Source: an uncultured Lentisphaeria bacterium (GTDB lineage Bacteria > Verrucomicrobiota > Lentisphaeria > Victivallales > Victivallaceae). From it: a stretch of DNA of 33,698 nucleotides. Position 1 is the first letter of the stretch. Each line of letters starts with the position of its first letter. The position numbers and the translations under genes are program-made. The notes below the pieces were generated by a model, which was given only the letters and a program-made list of their open reading frames with translations, was not told where the DNA came from and searched no databases. The stretch covers positions 1 through 33,698 of the forward strand of contig CAIMFA010000514.1 in assembly GCA_903840185.1 (NCBI GenBank), given 5' to 3'. Shown here piece after piece: positions 30,937 through 33,698 of the stretch.

Positions 30937-31767
30937 TCAATATTCTTTTAGCAGATTGGGGAATTCGCCTTTTTGTCGAAAAGTCATTTTCAAAGAATAT
31001 GGCGTGACGTTGTAATGCCTTTTGAATACTTTATGGAAATAGCCGAGGTTGTTGAAGCCGCATTCCAGGGCAATGGCGGCAATTTGCAGATTGGTTGTCT
31101 GCAACAGCACAATAGCTTTTTTCAATCTGGCAGCCTGGATGTAACCAGTAAGTGTAGTCCCTGTATATCGGCGGAATTTTTCACAGAATATTGTGGTACT
31201 CATGCCGGCATTCCTGGCACAAAACTCCAGCGTGTAATCTATCTCCGGACGATGTTGTATCTTTCTGATCAGCATTTGGATTTTTTCCATCCCGGCCAGA
31301 TTGTCGCCGCGGCTGGCCTGATTCAAACTGCGGTAATAGTTGATGAGTAATTCGCCAAGCAGACAGTCGGTTTTCGCTGAAGCGAAAGGACGTGGCTCCA
31401 TGATTTCTTCAAGCAGCAGATTAATCAGGCGGATATTTTCTTTGAGATATTGCGGACCGGTTCCGGAGAAGTACTGCCGGTTTCCAGTCAGCGCATCAAC
31501 CACCTGCTGAATCAGGGTGCTTCCGGATTTAAGGAAATGCTCCCGCTCGAAGCAGACAAAAATATATTCAGCGGGGGTATCCGGCTCAGCGGCAATGTGA
31601 TGCGAAGAGCCTTCCGGCAGAAGGAATGCACGCCCCCGCATGAATTGACAGCTTCTGCCCTCGATATACTGAGTCCCGGTATTGTTCAGGCAGATGAACA
31701 ACTCGTGCATGGCATGACGGTGCGGCGGATTTATACGACCGCGCGATCCTTTGGATGCCCATAGCAT
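30937..31767 (-). CDS. AraC-family transcriptional regulator with cupin-type sensor domain
   Basis: N-terminal PPHRHAMHELFICLNNTGTQYIEG; C-terminal FCARNAGMSTTIFCEKFRRYTGTTLTGYIQAARLKKAIVLLQTTNLQIAAIALECGFNNLGYFHKVFKRHYNVTPYSLK. Confidence 0.95.
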   Translation of the reverse strand: MLWASKGSRGRINPPHRHAMHELFICLNNTGTQYIEGRSCQFMRGRAFLLPEGSSHHIAAEPDTPAEYIFVCFEREHFLKSGSTLIQQVVDALTGNRQYFSGTGPQYLKENIRLINLLLEEIMEPRPFASAKTDCLLGELLINYYRSLNQASRGDNLAGMEKIQMLIRKIQHRPEIDYTLEFCARNAGMSTTIFCEKFRRYTGTTLTGYIQAARLKKAIVLLQTTNLQIAAIALECGFNNLGYFHKVFKRHYNVTPYSLKMTFRQKGEFPNLLKEY

Positions 31768-31831
31768 GTTGTATTAATTCCTTAAAAATATAGAGACAAT
31801 TATCAACATCTTCAGCAAGCAGCGGAAGAAA

Positions 31832-32983
31832 TTATTTGATGTTTGCGACTATCATCTTAGTCAGCATTTCATGTTCGTCGGACCATGGAGCCGGCCAGAG
31901 TGACGCCAGTCCGTTTCTGATTTTTTCATGATCTCTGCCGTATAATTCCTCCGCGGCGAGCGCTGCGCCTTCAGCAAGAATCAACGGTTTATAACCCTGA
32001 TCCAGCACTACCCGCATAGCGCCTGTAACGCGGTCGTCCCAGCTTAATTTACGCGGCATATCCCGTGTAATCCTGGCGATAGCGTCTTTAAGGAAAGGAT
32101 TAGTCATTCTTATCAGCAGATCCTGCGCGTAGGCATTGAAACCGCTTTGGGTGAAAAGATCATCAAGCCCGGCCCATTTTTTGCACAGGGCAGCACCGGA
32201 TTCAGCAATAAACGCGGTTTCAGCTTTTTTCATCAGGGCGGGGATGCCGCGCAGTTCGTTCATGTATTCCAGCCCTTGCTGCCTGCCGAGAATTCCCAGT
32301 AGAAAATGAATCGCGTTATGACCGTAAAGTTTGGCTTCTTCGAAAGGATAAAGGTCTGATTTTACATGCAGATTTTCAACTTGCCGCTTTTCAATCTCCG
32401 GAACCGAGGAGATCAGTATTTTATTGAATTCCTCGACCAGATGCCCGCGGTCCGCACCCGGACAAAGCAGTTCCAGCCCTTGCTTTTCACACTCTTCAGC
32501 GCTGACCACGCCGCTCATTTTTCCGACAACAGTATTAAGATAATATGTCGCCGGGAAATTCTGTCCGACAGCCTTTTCCAGTTCCTCCGCCGCATGATTG
32601 TTATTTTCGGCAGTGTAGATGAAACGGCGGCGCTGCGGCTGCATGGCAAAGCCCTGTTTTAACCAGACGGCGATCTGCGGAAAAAATTTTACGCTGGGAA
32701 GAGCAGTCGCCAGTTCAACGGCGTCAGCAGCCGCCGCAATCAACTTCTGCAGATCATTGGCATCCAGCGGATTATAGACTTCGATATTGCCGTACGTCTC
32801 TGTATAAACAGCGTTATCGCGCGCTATATTTATTGATATTTTACCGCCGCAGGCGTTTACAGCTTCTTTAAGCTTGTTGTCAACTTCGGCAATAACAATC
32901 CGGTCAAAATGGCCTTTACTCGCACCGGAAAGAAAAATTCCAGTCTGAATCGGCCCCAATCCTATTCCAAGAAATAAACTCAT
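31832..32983 (-). CDS. Mannitol-1-phosphate 5-dehydrogenase-like / long-chain polyol dehydrogenase
   Basis: N-terminal FLGIGLGPIQTGIFLSGASKGHFDRIVIAEVD (dinucleotide-binding); VENLHVKSDLYPFEEAKLYGHNAIHFLLGILG (KLYGHNAIH resembles the KL.N..H polyol dehydrogenase signature). Confidence 0.75.
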   Translation of the reverse strand: MSLFLGIGLGPIQTGIFLSGASKGHFDRIVIAEVDNKLKEAVNACGGKISINIARDNAVYTETYGNIEVYNPLDANDLQKLIAAAADAVELATALPSVKFFPQIAVWLKQGFAMQPQRRRFIYTAENNNHAAEELEKAVGQNFPATYYLNTVVGKMSGVVSAEECEKQGLELLCPGADRGHLVEEFNKILISSVPEIEKRQVENLHVKSDLYPFEEAKLYGHNAIHFLLGILGRQQGLEYMNELRGIPALMKKAETAFIAESGAALCKKWAGLDDLFTQSGFNAYAQDLLIRMTNPFLKDAIARITRDMPRKLSWDDRVTGAMRVVLDQGYKPLILAEGAALAAEELYGRDHEKIRNGLASLWPAPWSDEHEMLTKMIVANIK

Positions 32984-33186
32984 ATTTACTTTTCCTGTTC
33001 AACATAATTATTGCATCAAATTCAAAATCATAATTTATATGCGCCAATAAGGTTTTGCCAGTTGAATTTATTATTTCGGGATGAATCTAACCGGCGGAAA
33101 ATCGTCAAAAAAGCAGAAGTGGCATTTGCCTTTTCCGGCATAATGTGTAATTCAATGACCCTGTCGAATGCATTTCGGCATAATAT

Positions 33187-33263
33187 GGATCCGTAGCTCA
33201 GTTGGTTAGAGCAGGTGACTCATAATCACCGGGTCCCTGGTTCGAGCCCGGCCGGATCCACCA
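33187..33263 (+). tRNA. tRNA with anticodon CAU (elongator Met or Ile2), CCA encoded
   Basis: ggatccg...cggatcc acceptor stem, gctc...gagc D-stem, ggtga-ctCATaa-tcacc anticodon arm, ggttcgagcc T-arm, discriminator A plus CCA. Confidence 0.95.
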
Positions 33264-33354
33264 CTTTTTACCTAAAAACAGCGTTTTGCCATACCATGCT
33301 ACAGACTGCAAACGAAGGCTAATACTACAAAGATTAGAACATTTTTGAAACATT

Positions 33355-33383
33355 TTGTCAATTTTTCCGGTATGTGATATATT
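33355..33383 (+). promoter_or_regulatory. Extended -10 sigma70 promoter for the candidate ncRNA
   Basis: TTGTCA (33355-33360), 17-bp spacer ending in TGA, TATATT (33378-33383). Confidence 0.7.
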
Positions 33384-33389
33384 ACCATC

Positions 33390-33647
33390 AATTGATCAGC
33401 AATAGGACTGCCTTGGACATTGTGTCCGGGGTTAGCGATTGAACCACATAACGCCAGTAACCAGTATGAAATTTTTCTCTGAGATATCGAGTGGCGCGTT
33501 CCTATGGCGAAACGTTGGATGCCACTGTCGAATTCCTGACTGACACTTAACGAACAAAATGCTTATGTTCTGAAAATAAATATTCGGAAAGGAATATATA
33601 CTTGATTCCGTGAGAGAATTTTGTTGATTTTCTCTCTTTCGTTTTTT
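33390..33647 (+). ncRNA. Candidate structured non-coding RNA (about 255 nt) of unknown family
   Basis: Promoter at 33355-33383 and intrinsic terminator at 33612-33647 bracket a region with no ORF in the track and several stem-loops (33411-33431, 33430-33462, 33490-33527, 33552-33570). Confidence 0.55.
33612..33647 (+). terminator. Intrinsic (Rho-independent) terminator
   Basis: gagagaa (33612-33618) / ttctctc (33630-33636), 7-bp stem, 11-nt loop, then tttcgtttttt. Confidence 0.7.
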
Positions 33648-33698
33648 AACTGTTTTTTCAGTCGTTGACTGCCGATTTTTGATTAATTTTTGCTACCG

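Noticed and set aside
33187-33263. tRNA 3' end as an integration site for a mobile island
   Set aside because: No integrase gene and no repeated copy of the tRNA 3' end found in the window.
33470-33527. 6S RNA, because TTTTCTCTGAGAT resembles the 5' end of E. coli 6S RNA
   Set aside because: I could not fold the segment into the long rod with a central bubble that defines 6S; the similarity is a short string only. A covariance-model search would settle it.
33500-33545. Cobalamin riboswitch, because of GATGCCACTG
   Set aside because: Other conserved blocks of the B12 element (e.g. GGGAA, AGTCAGGA.ACCTGCC) are missing.

Overview
The window is a single polysaccharide-degradation locus of about 33 kb. 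Every convincing CDS is on the minus strand, so gene order reads from high to low coordinates. It encodes: a long-chain polyol dehydrogenase; an AraC-type regulator; an AraR-like (GntR wHTH + LacI-type sensor) regulator; a beta-helix protein; a type IV pilin-like (pseudopilin) protein; a secreted protein made of two copies of one module; a large secreted clan-A-like glycosidase carrying a third copy of that module; a 714-aa putative TIM-barrel glycosidase; a GH29 fucosidase; a second beta-helix paralogue; a secreted LamG-like/SGNH esterase; GH3; a GH95-like enzyme; two GH2 enzymes; a GH63-like six-hairpin enzyme; a GH43-like beta-propeller; a SASA-type esterase; and a second AraR-like regulator truncated by the window start. 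The abundant pseudopilin signature and PUL style suggest Lentisphaerota or a related PVC bacterium (inference). A tRNA with anticodon CAU lies near the right edge on the plus strand. It is followed by an ORF-free segment with a strong extended -10 promoter, several hairpins and an intrinsic terminator, which I read as a candidate structured ncRNA of about 255 nt. Other notable signals are: near-identical promoter/operator regions (TTGACA-N17-TATAAT with AGTAT-N8-ATACT) in front of both AraR-like paralogues; a third perfect sigma70 promoter in front of a 71-aa ORF; a beta-helix pair with a strictly conserved YGGDHEAFTLDGHG motif; and a module present three times in two adjacent secreted proteins.
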